Source: Magnetospirillum sp. 64-120 (GTDB lineage: Bacteria; Pseudomonadota; Alphaproteobacteria; Rhodospirillales; Magnetospirillaceae). Taken from it: a stretch of DNA of 64,000 nucleotides. The notes under the pieces were generated by a model, which saw only the letters and a list, made by a program, of their open reading frames with translations, did not search any database and was not told the origin of the DNA. The stretch covers positions 186,001 through 250,000 of the forward strand of contig MKVK01000043.1 in NCBI GenBank assembly GCA_001898825.1, written 5' to 3'. The translations under genes and the position numbers were made by a program. This document shows, piece by piece, positions 1-8,927 of this stretch (position 1 is the first letter of the stretch; every line of letters starts with the position of its first letter).

Positions 1-396
1 TGGATGCGCATGGGTTGGGGCTTCACCCTTAGAACCTTCATCGCCGTGGGGCTGGTCACGGTGTTTTCACGCCTGACCGGGCAATGGATCAGCATCGAGC
101 ACATCAACCCGTTTTATGCGTCGATCATTGCCGGCATCTTGTCGGGGACCGGCCTGTTGATGCTGTTCCGCCATCGCACCGGCTTGGGCGGGCTGAACAT
201 CCTGGCGCTTTACATCCAGGAACGCACCGGTCTGCGCGCCGGCTATTTCCAGTTGGGCGTCGATCTGGCCATCCTGGCCGGGGCGGTCTTCGTGCTGGAT
301 GTCCGCCAGATGGCGCTTTCGGTGCTCAGCGCCGTGGTGTTGAACATGGTCCTGGCCATCAATCACCGTTCCGACCGCTATCGCGGCGTCAGCTGA
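1..396 (+). CDS. YitT-like integral membrane protein, 3' part
   Basis: The reading frame is open from the first base, so the start lies outside the window and only about the last 130 residues are seen. They form hydrophobic segments separated by a short basic stretch (FRHRTGLGGLNILALYIQ), the glycine-rich pattern seen in the YitT/YczE family of predicted multispanning inner-membrane proteins with no settled substrate. The gene ends two bases before the stop of the convergent arfB gene. No lipid, metal or sugar specificity can be read from the fragment; the family assignment is from sequence style only. Confidence 0.6.
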   Translation, partial: WMRMGWGFTLRTFIAVGLVTVFSRLTGQWISIEHINPFYASIIAGILSGTGLLMLFRHRTGLGGLNILALYIQERTGLRAGYFQLGVDLAILAGAVFVLDVRQMALSVLSAVVLNMVLAINHRSDRYRGVS

Positions 397-398
397 TC

Positions 399-818
399 TT
401 ACTCTGGCCGCAGGTTGCGCAGTTTCTTCACCGCGCCGCGCTTGGCCTTGCTGTCCATGCGCCGCTGCTGGCTGCCCTTGGTCGGCTTGGTGGGCTTGCG
501 CTTGGGCGGCGGCGGCTTGGCCGCCTCGCGGATCAATTCCACCAGCTTGTTCATCGCTTCGGCGCGGTTGCGGTCCTGAGAGCGGTGTTCCTGGGCGGTG
601 ACGATCAGCACACCGTCCAAGGTCATGCGCCGCCCGGCCAGCTTGGTCAGCCGGGCTTTCACGTCATCGGGCAGATTGGGGGAATTGGCGACGTCGAATC
701 GCAGTTCGACGGCGGTTTCCACCTTGTTGACGTTCTGGCCGCCCGGCCCGGAAGACCGGGTGAAGCTTTCGGTCAGTTCGGAATCGTCAAGCGCGATGCG
801 GCGGGTGATGGGGATCAT
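399..818 (-). CDS. arfB: Alternative ribosome-rescue factor / peptidyl-tRNA hydrolase ArfB (YaeJ)
   Basis: ArfB enters the empty A site of ribosomes stalled on non-stop mRNA and hydrolyses the peptidyl-tRNA. The protein has the release-factor GGQ motif (SSGPGGQNVNK) near its N-terminus and a lysine/arginine-rich C-terminal tail (KRKPTKPTKGSQQRR...), which in the family folds into the mRNA channel. The start was chosen so that the protein begins MIPITRRIAL; this puts the catalytic glutamine at residue 28, as in E. coli ArfB, and gives 139 residues, close to the usual 140. An in-frame ATG at 830 is an alternative. A longer upstream open frame lies inside the neighbouring cyclase gene and is rejected. 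No tmRNA or ArfA gene is seen nearby. Confidence 0.93.
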   Translation of the reverse strand: MIPITRRIALDDSELTESFTRSSGPGGQNVNKVETAVELRFDVANSPNLPDDVKARLTKLAGRRMTLDGVLIVTAQEHRSQDRNRAEAMNKLVELIREAAKPPPPKRKPTKPTKGSQQRRMDSKAKRGAVKKLRNLRPE

Positions 819-869
819 GAGCGGATTCATAGCACGGCAGTGACCGAATGGCGTCACCTTTGGTGCGAT

Positions 870-895
870 GGCGGGCCCCCGCAGGGGAGCCCGCC
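870..895 (-). terminator. GC-rich hairpin after the haem-c diguanylate cyclase gene
   Basis: Just downstream of the cyclase stop on the minus strand, GGCGGGC pairs with GCCCGCC, with an inner CCCC/GGGG pair. There is no uridine run after it, so it may protect the mRNA 3' end or act with Rho rather than as a classical intrinsic terminator. Confidence 0.4.
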
Positions 896-906
896 GTTTC
901 AACCGG

Positions 907-2766
907 TCAGTAGCTTTTGTCCTGCCACATGGCCGGATCGAAGCGCACCACCTTGTTACGGCCGGTTTCCTTGGCCTGATAAAGGGCGACGTCGGCGAAC
1001 TTGACCGCCTGCCAGAAGGTGTCGCTGTCGCTGGGGAAGTCCGACACACCGATGGAGATGGTCTTGCGCAGCACGGTGGTGCCGGCCTGGATGTCCAGGG
1101 CCTCGACGGTGGAGCGAATCTTCTCGGCGATGGTGTCGGCTTGTTCCGGGGTGGCGTCCAGCAGCACGATCAGGAATTCCTCGCCGCCATAGCGGATCAC
1201 CATGTCGGACGCGCGGACCGCTTGGCGCAACACCTTGGCCAGTGCCTTGATGACGGCGTCGCCGGCATCGTGCCCATAGGTGTCGTTGACCATCTTGAAG
1301 AAGTCCAGGTCCAGCATCATGATGCCGACCTGCGACTGGCGGCGCTGGACGTTGGCCACCAGGGTGTCCACGTATTCTTCCAGGAAGCGGCGGTTGTTCA
1401 GCCCGGTCATCGGGTCGCGCAGCGCCGATTCGCGCAGCGTCTCCATCAGCTTCTTGGTTTCCAGCACCGGCGCCGCCTCGCGCAGGTAGACGCTGACATA
1501 GGGCAGCAGTTCCTGCAGGCGGGTTTCTTCCTCGGCCGGGACCACCATCTGCAACACGTTGCCCACGGCGCCGGACTGGATGATGGGCAGGCAGATATGC
1601 TTGCGGTTGGGGGCCTCTTCCGGCGGCTGGAAGGCATAGCAGATGCCGGGGTTCAGCACCCCGTCCACCACATGGCCGGTGCGCTTGGCGCGGCAGCCTT
1701 CGGAACGGACCAGGATCTGCGGGTCGCACCAGCGGCACGATGCTTCCGGCAGGCCGTCGACGAAAAGCGGCGTCATGTGGTTCTTGTTGGCCTGCATCTC
1801 GTAGAGGGAATATTCGCGGATGCCGAATTCGCCCTCCAAGGCCTTGGCCAGACGCAGGTGGATTTCCGCCTTGGTTTCGTCTTCCTCGATGGCCTGCTTG
1901 AAATGGGCGGCCCGGGTCAGGCCTTCCACCATGTCGATGGTGGCGGTCAGCTGGTTCTCGTCGGCGGTGGGCGTGCGGCTGGTCAGCCGCGCCACGTTGG
2001 CGCCGATGCGGGTCAGGCCTTCGTCCAAAAAGCTCAGCAGACGGTTCATGTCGGTGGCGATCTGGCCGATCTCGTCATTGGTGACTTGCTCGACCTTGGC
2101 CTTGAAGTCGCCGCGCAGCGCCCGCTGCACCGCTTCTTCCACGTCGACGGCGGTGGCCGAAACCGGGTTGACCATGCGCCGGATCAGCACGAAGCCGATG
2201 CCCATGAAGATGCTGACCGCCACCACCAGGGCGCCCACCGTCAGCATGGCCTTGGTCTTCAGGTTGCCGATGGACACTTTCATGGTCACGGCGCCCAGCA
2301 CCTGGCCTTCCTGCACCTCGTGGCACTGCAGGCAATTGGGCGAGCCGCGATTGGTGGCGATGAAGGGAATGGTGCCGCGGATCAGGGTGTCGCTGTCGGT
2401 TTCCAAAATCTCGTAATCGGGCTTGCCCTCGCGCAGGACCTTGTTCTCGATCTCGTCGGACGGGCTTTCTTCGTGCAGGCCGGAACCGAATTGCTGGACC
2501 ACGGCGGGCGAGCGCACCACCCGGGCCGAGGCCAGGCCTTGGACCTCCATCAGGCGCTTCAGAAAGCTCTCGCGTTTGTCGATGACGCCGTTGATCATGG
2601 ATTCGGTCAGATGCACCCGCACGATTTCGGCGGCGGTGCGGATGTGTTCCGACGACGACGCGATGGAAAAGCTGCGGAACGCGTAAAGGCTGATGGCCAT
2701 CAGTAGCGCGATCAGCAAAGCGGCGATGGCAGCGAAAAGCACGCTGATCTTGACGTTCAGATTCAT
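907..2766 (-). CDS. Membrane diguanylate cyclase with periplasmic c-type haem motif
   Basis: This 619-residue protein makes c-di-GMP. In order it shows an N-terminal membrane helix (about 6-28), a periplasmic region of about 150 residues ending in CLQCH (145-149, a covalent haem c site), a second helix (about 175-197), a HAMP-like linker, a cytoplasmic region with several cysteines (CRWC, EGCRAK, GICYAF) and a GGDEF domain with GGEEF at 527-531. The haem motif after a sensor fold resembles the Tll0287/DUF3365 haem-sensing domain, so a redox or gas (O2, NO) input is likely but inferred. The start at MNLNVKISVL was chosen because a membrane helix follows at once and GGGGG lies just upstream. 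It is divergent from the HD-GYP gene, giving opposite c-di-GMP activities from one intergenic region. Confidence 0.85.
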   Translation of the reverse strand: MNLNVKISVLFAAIAALLIALLMAISLYAFRSFSIASSSEHIRTAAEIVRVHLTESMINGVIDKRESFLKRLMEVQGLASARVVRSPAVVQQFGSGLHEESPSDEIENKVLREGKPDYEILETDSDTLIRGTIPFIATNRGSPNCLQCHEVQEGQVLGAVTMKVSIGNLKTKAMLTVGALVVAVSIFMGIGFVLIRRMVNPVSATAVDVEEAVQRALRGDFKAKVEQVTNDEIGQIATDMNRLLSFLDEGLTRIGANVARLTSRTPTADENQLTATIDMVEGLTRAAHFKQAIEEDETKAEIHLRLAKALEGEFGIREYSLYEMQANKNHMTPLFVDGLPEASCRWCDPQILVRSEGCRAKRTGHVVDGVLNPGICYAFQPPEEAPNRKHICLPIIQSGAVGNVLQMVVPAEEETRLQELLPYVSVYLREAAPVLETKKLMETLRESALRDPMTGLNNRRFLEEYVDTLVANVQRRQSQVGIMMLDLDFFKMVNDTYGHDAGDAVIKALAKVLRQAVRASDMVIRYGGEEFLIVLLDATPEQADTIAEKIRSTVEALDIQAGTTVLRKTISIGVSDFPSDSDTFWQAVKFADVALYQAKETGRNKVVRFDPAMWQDKSY

Positions 2767-2994
2767 GACCCCCAGGTCCCCCCAAAACACGGATCCGTCA
2801 GGCGATCCGCAAAAAATGGCCGAAAGGATAATCTCCATGGGATAGGGGGGCAATGCGTGATTGCTGAATTTATGCATTAAGTAAAGTACGGCGGGGCTGT
2901 GGCCGGATGTGCGTAATACTTAGGGTTAGATGTCCGCTGGTTTAAGCCGGCATGATTTGTTATGTAGAGTTGGTCGAAATGTCAGGGGGCGGAA

Positions 2995-5900
2995 ATGGTC
3001 GGTTCGCATCATTTGAGGTTGCGTTTCCACGTCAGTATTTCCAGCGCCATCCTGGCGGTGATCGTCGCGGTCACCTTGGCCGCCATCGCCAACGTCTATT
3101 ATTCCAGCACGCGAGCCGCCAAGGACGCGGCGGCCACCCTGTTCGCCGAAGTTTCCGCCCGGGTGGTGGATCAGATCGACCGTCAGATGGCCGACACCTT
3201 GACCTTGGCCGGCATGGGCGGGCGTCTGCCGGCGGCCTTGGCCGTGGTGGAAGGCGACGGCGTCACCCATCCGGTGGTGCCTTACCTGATCGACACCCTG
3301 GCCAACGACCGCTCGCTTTATTCGCTTTATTACGGCTACGACAACGGCGACTTCCTGCAGGTGATCGCGGCGCGCCAGGACGGCCGCATCGTCGAGGCCC
3401 ACAAGGCGCCGCCCAGCACCTGGATGATCGTGCGCGCCATTTCCGGCCAAGGTTCGGCCAGGGTGCAAAGCTGGACCTACCTTGATCCGTCGGGGTCGGT
3501 GGTGGGCACCGCCAGCGATCCGCAGCCCACCTACGACCCGCGCCAGCGCGGCTGGTACAAGCCGGCCATGGAGGCCGAGGACAAGCCGGTCCTCAGCTCG
3601 CCCTATCTGTTCAATTCCCTGCAGCAGCCGGGCATCACCGCGTCGCGGCGCCTGCCCCGTCAGGCCGGGGTGTTCGGCGTCGACATCACGCTGTCCGACC
3701 TGAACGGTTTCGTCGGCGGCCAACACGTGTCGACCAACGGCGCCATCGTCATGGTGGACGACAAGATGCGGGTTCTGGCGGCGGGGAATGACATTCTGGG
3801 CACCGACATCGCCCCCTTGTCGCCCCTGGATCAGGTCAAAACCCCGCTGGCCCAGCAGGTGATGGCGTTGCTGTCAAAGGACATGAACGAAACCAGCTTC
3901 GCCGAACTGGCCGACATCGGCATGCTGATGGTGCGAATCTCGAAATGGCAGGTGCCCGGCAGCCCGGCGCTGGGGGTGGCGGTGCTGGCCCCCTTCGACG
4001 ACTTCACCGGCCATATTCGCGACATGCAGCGCCAGATGGTCCTGATGGCCGGTGCGGTGGCGTTGGTCATCCTGCCCCTGGTCCTGGTCATGTCGCGGCG
4101 CATGGGCTCCACCGTCCGCGAACTGGCGGACGAAGCCCAGCGCGTCCAGCATTTCGACTTCTCGGGGCGCGGTCCCACCGATTCCTTCATCCTGGAATTC
4201 TACGCCCTGGCCGACGCTTTCGCTTCGATGAAGGAATCCTTGGCCAGCAAGGCCCAGGCCCTGGAAGTGGCCCAAGGCAAGCTGGAAAAGCTGGTGGGGC
4301 TGGGTATCGCGCTTTCCGCCGAACGCGATTCCAACAAGCTGATGGAAATGATCCTGATGGGGGCCAAGGATCTGACCAACGCCGACGGTGGCACCCTTTA
4401 CATCCGCACCGAAGACGAAACCCTGCGTTTTCAGATTCTGCGCAACGACACCCTGGGGGTGGCGCTGGGCGGCGCCTCGGGCGAGTTGCCCAACATACCC
4501 GAGGTGGCCCTGAAGGACGCCGAGGGCCACCCCAACCACCGCAACGTGGTCAGCCATTGTGTGCACGAACAGGTCACCGTCAACATCGTCGACGCCTATG
4601 ATTCGACCCAGTTCGACTTCTCGGGCACCAAGATTTTCGACGAACGCAACGGCTATCGCTCGCAATCGTTCCTGACCGTGCCGTTGAAGCCGCGCGGCGG
4701 CGACATCATCGGCGCGCTGCAGCTGATCAACGCCCGGGTGCCGGGCACCAACGACATCATCCCCTTCGATCCGGCCATCCAAAGCTTTGTCGAGGCCCTG
4801 TCGGCCCAGGCGGCCACGGCGCTTTACAACAGGCAATTGCTGGACGCCCAGGAACTGTTGATGGACTCGATGATCCAGATCATCGCCGGCGCCATCGACG
4901 CCAAAAGCCCCTATACCGGCGGCCATTGCGAGCGCGTGCCCGAACTGGCGCTGATGCTGGCGGAAGAAGCCGGCAAGGTGGACAGCGGTCCCTTGGCCGA
5001 TTTCAGCTTCAAGAGCGAGGAAGAATGGCGCGAGTTCCGCATCGGCGCCTGGCTGCACGATTGCGGCAAGGTGGTGACGCCGGAATACGTGGTCGACAAG
5101 GCCACCAAGCTGGAAACCATCTACAACCGCATTCACGAGGTGCGCACCCGCTTCGAGGTGCTGCTGCGCGACGCGGTGATCGAGTACATGCAAGGGGTGA
5201 TCTCTGGGCAAGAGGACGAGCCGGTCCTGCGCGCCCGCATGGAGGAACGCCGGGCGCAATTGCTGGCTGATTTCGAATTCGTTGCCGAATGCAACGTGGG
5301 CGGCGAGTTCATGGCGCCCGACAAGGTGGAGCGCCTGAAACAGGTGGCAGAGCAGACCTGGGTGCGCACCTTCAACGACCGCCTGGGTCTGTCGCACGAG
5401 GAACTGAAGCGCTTCCCGGCGGAAGAGCCCCAATTGCCGGTGGTGGAAAAGCTGCTGGACGACAAGCCCTGGCACGTCATCCCGCGCCCCGGCGGCAAAG
5501 AGCGCTATGCCGGCTTCGGCTTCAACGTCAACATTCCCGACAACCTCTATAATTTCGGCGAGGTCTACAATCTGGCGGTCAGCCGCGGCACGTTGTCGGA
5601 AGAAGAACGCTTCAAGATCAACGAACACATCATGCAGACCATCGCCATGCTGGAGAAGCTGCCCTTCCCCAAGCATATGAAGCGTGTCCCCGAATATGCC
5701 GGCACCCACCACGAAACCATGATCGGCACCGGTTATCCGCGCAAGCTGAACGCCGACCATCTGTCGGTGCCGTCGCGCATCATGGCCATCGCCGACATCT
5801 TCGAGGCGCTGACCGCGTCCGACCGTCCCTACAAGAAGGCCAAGACCCTGTCCGAATCGGTGAAGATCTTGTCCTTCTTCAAGAAGGACAAACATATCGA

Positions 5901-6024
5901 CGCCGATTTGTTCGATCTGTTCCTGACGTCCGGGGTTTATCGGGAATACGCCCAGCGCTTCTTGCTGCCCGAGCAGATGGACGAGGTCGACATCGACCAA
6001 TATCTGACCAAGGCGGCGGAATAG
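2995..6024 (+). CDS. Cache-HAMP-GAF-HD-GYP sensor phosphodiesterase with a large insertion
   Basis: This 1009-residue inner-membrane protein is expected to degrade c-di-GMP. It has a membrane helix near residues 14-36, a periplasmic double-Cache ligand domain (about 40-340; DPRQRGWYKPA is typical), a second helix (about 347-368), a HAMP-like segment, a GAF domain (about 440-620) and a C-terminal HD-GYP domain. Metal and catalytic motifs are HDCGK (688-692), HHE (905-907) and GTGYP (911-915), followed by the usual ADIFEALTASDRPYK. HD and GYP are about 220 residues apart instead of about 65, so roughly 155 extra residues sit inside the catalytic domain. The gene is transcribed away from the haem-c cyclase and followed by a terminator hairpin. 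Confidence 0.87.
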   Translation: MVGSHHLRLRFHVSISSAILAVIVAVTLAAIANVYYSSTRAAKDAAATLFAEVSARVVDQIDRQMADTLTLAGMGGRLPAALAVVEGDGVTHPVVPYLIDTLANDRSLYSLYYGYDNGDFLQVIAARQDGRIVEAHKAPPSTWMIVRAISGQGSARVQSWTYLDPSGSVVGTASDPQPTYDPRQRGWYKPAMEAEDKPVLSSPYLFNSLQQPGITASRRLPRQAGVFGVDITLSDLNGFVGGQHVSTNGAIVMVDDKMRVLAAGNDILGTDIAPLSPLDQVKTPLAQQVMALLSKDMNETSFAELADIGMLMVRISKWQVPGSPALGVAVLAPFDDFTGHIRDMQRQMVLMAGAVALVILPLVLVMSRRMGSTVRELADEAQRVQHFDFSGRGPTDSFILEFYALADAFASMKESLASKAQALEVAQGKLEKLVGLGIALSAERDSNKLMEMILMGAKDLTNADGGTLYIRTEDETLRFQILRNDTLGVALGGASGELPNIPEVALKDAEGHPNHRNVVSHCVHEQVTVNIVDAYDSTQFDFSGTKIFDERNGYRSQSFLTVPLKPRGGDIIGALQLINARVPGTNDIIPFDPAIQSFVEALSAQAATALYNRQLLDAQELLMDSMIQIIAGAIDAKSPYTGGHCERVPELALMLAEEAGKVDSGPLADFSFKSEEEWREFRIGAWLHDCGKVVTPEYVVDKATKLETIYNRIHEVRTRFEVLLRDAVIEYMQGVISGQEDEPVLRARMEERRAQLLADFEFVAECNVGGEFMAPDKVERLKQVAEQTWVRTFNDRLGLSHEELKRFPAEEPQLPVVEKLLDDKPWHVIPRPGGKERYAGFGFNVNIPDNLYNFGEVYNLAVSRGTLSEEERFKINEHIMQTIAMLEKLPFPKHMKRVPEYAGTHHETMIGTGYPRKLNADHLSVPSRIMAIADIFEALTASDRPYKKAKTLSESVKILSFFKKDKHIDADLFDLFLTSGVYREYAQRFLLPEQMDEVDIDQYLTKAAE

Positions 6025-6072
6025 GCGCCAGTCCGGTTCTTTTGTCGTCTGGCTTGATCTTTGTTGTCTTCA

Positions 6073-6105
6073 GGGCGTGGTGCCGACGGTGCCACGCCCT
6101 TTTTT
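6073..6105 (+). terminator. Rho-independent terminator after the HD-GYP gene
   Basis: GGGCGTGG at 6073-6080 pairs with CCACGCCC at 6092-6099 and is followed by a run of seven T. It separates the HD-GYP transcript from the nirS promoter. Confidence 0.85.
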
Positions 6106-6148
6106 GCATTATGAAAATGGCACTATTCCGCTGTTGGCGAAGTTATTT

Positions 6149-6162
6149 TTGATGATAATCAA
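6149..6162 (+). promoter_or_regulatory. FNR/Dnr-type box of the nirS promoter
   Basis: TTGATgataATCAA is a perfect match to the FNR-family consensus TTGAT-N4-ATCAA and lies 146 bases before the nirS ATG, in AT-rich DNA unlike the surrounding genes. A class II arrangement would put the transcription start near 6197 and a -10 near TGATAA at about 6185, leaving a leader of about 110 bases. FNR-type boxes like this are known to control denitrification genes in response to anoxia or NO. Which family member binds cannot be told from the site. Confidence 0.85.
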
Positions 6163-6190
6163 GTCCGCTAAAAGTAAAAAAAATTGATAA

Positions 6191-8017
<1,827 letters not shown>

Positions 8018-8048
8018 TGGGCGGGGACGGGGCGGCGACGCCCCGTCC

Positions 8049-8927
8049 TTATCCCAGTTCGGTGACGTCCACGGCGACGTGGACCACGTGTTCGCCGCCG
8101 CCTAAGACCACGCCCTTGATCGGGCTGACGTCGTCGTAATCGCGGCCCCAGGCCACCACCACATGGTCCTCGCCGGCGGTGGTGTTGTTGGTGGGGTCCA
8201 GATCCAGCCAGCCCCAGCCGGGGATGAACACCGACAGCCAGGCGTGGCTGGCGTCGGCCCCCACCAGCTTTTCCTTGCCCGGCGGCGCGATGGTGCGGAT
8301 ATAGCCGCTGACATAGCGGGCCGCCAACCCCATGGCGCGCAGGCAGGCGATGCCCGCATGGGCGAAATCCTGGCAGACGCCACGCTTTTCGGCGAAGACG
8401 GTGGCCAAGGGGGTGCCGACGCTGGTGGCCACCGGGTCGAAGGCGAAATCGTTGAAGATGCGGGAATTCAGTTCCAGCACCGCCTGGGCCAGCGGCCGGC
8501 CGGGGCTGAAGCTGGGGGCGGCATAGTCGCGGGCCTGGGCCAGCAGCGGCACCTGGGGCGATGGGAACAGGAAGTCCATGGCCTGTTCCAGGTTGGGCTG
8601 GGTGCCGCGCGCCAGCTCGTCGCGCACGCTTTCCCACGGCGGGCCGTCCAGATTGGCCAAGCCGAACGACGCGCTGGTCTCGACCTCGAAGCTGGCTTCG
8701 ATTTCCAGCTTGGAATGCGAGTCCTGAATGGTGAAGAAGGTGGTGGGGTTGCCGAAGTAATCCAGCTGTCCGTCGCGCAGCACGGCGGGCAGCGGCCGGA
8801 TGGACAGCCGAACCTTGTCGTAGGTCTGGTTGTGGACCTGACGCGGCCGCATGTGGGCGGCATGGTGCGACAGCATCACCGGCTCGCCGTATTCGTAGGT
8901 GGTCAAATGGCGGACGCGGTATCTCAT
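8049..8927 (-). CDS. Transglutaminase-like cysteine protease, last gene of the ATP-grasp operon
   Basis: This 292-residue cytoplasmic-looking protein has the bacterial transglutaminase-like layout: an N-terminal beta-sandwich (MRYRVRHLTTYEY...), then the papain-like core with Cys185 (KRGVCQDFAH), His228 (SHAW) and Asp244 (LDLDPTN), so the triad is complete. It starts inside the stop of the ATP-grasp gene (ATGA overlap), which implies translational coupling. In the family such proteins act as peptidases or amide-transfer enzymes on an unknown peptide, matching the ligase neighbours. A much longer open frame upstream is only read-through into the ATP-grasp gene. No signal peptide is seen. Confidence 0.85.
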   Translation of the reverse strand: MRYRVRHLTTYEYGEPVMLSHHAAHMRPRQVHNQTYDKVRLSIRPLPAVLRDGQLDYFGNPTTFFTIQDSHSKLEIEASFEVETSASFGLANLDGPPWESVRDELARGTQPNLEQAMDFLFPSPQVPLLAQARDYAAPSFSPGRPLAQAVLELNSRIFNDFAFDPVATSVGTPLATVFAEKRGVCQDFAHAGIACLRAMGLAARYVSGYIRTIAPPGKEKLVGADASHAWLSVFIPGWGWLDLDPTNNTTAGEDHVVVAWGRDYDDVSPIKGVVLGGGEHVVHVAVDVTELG

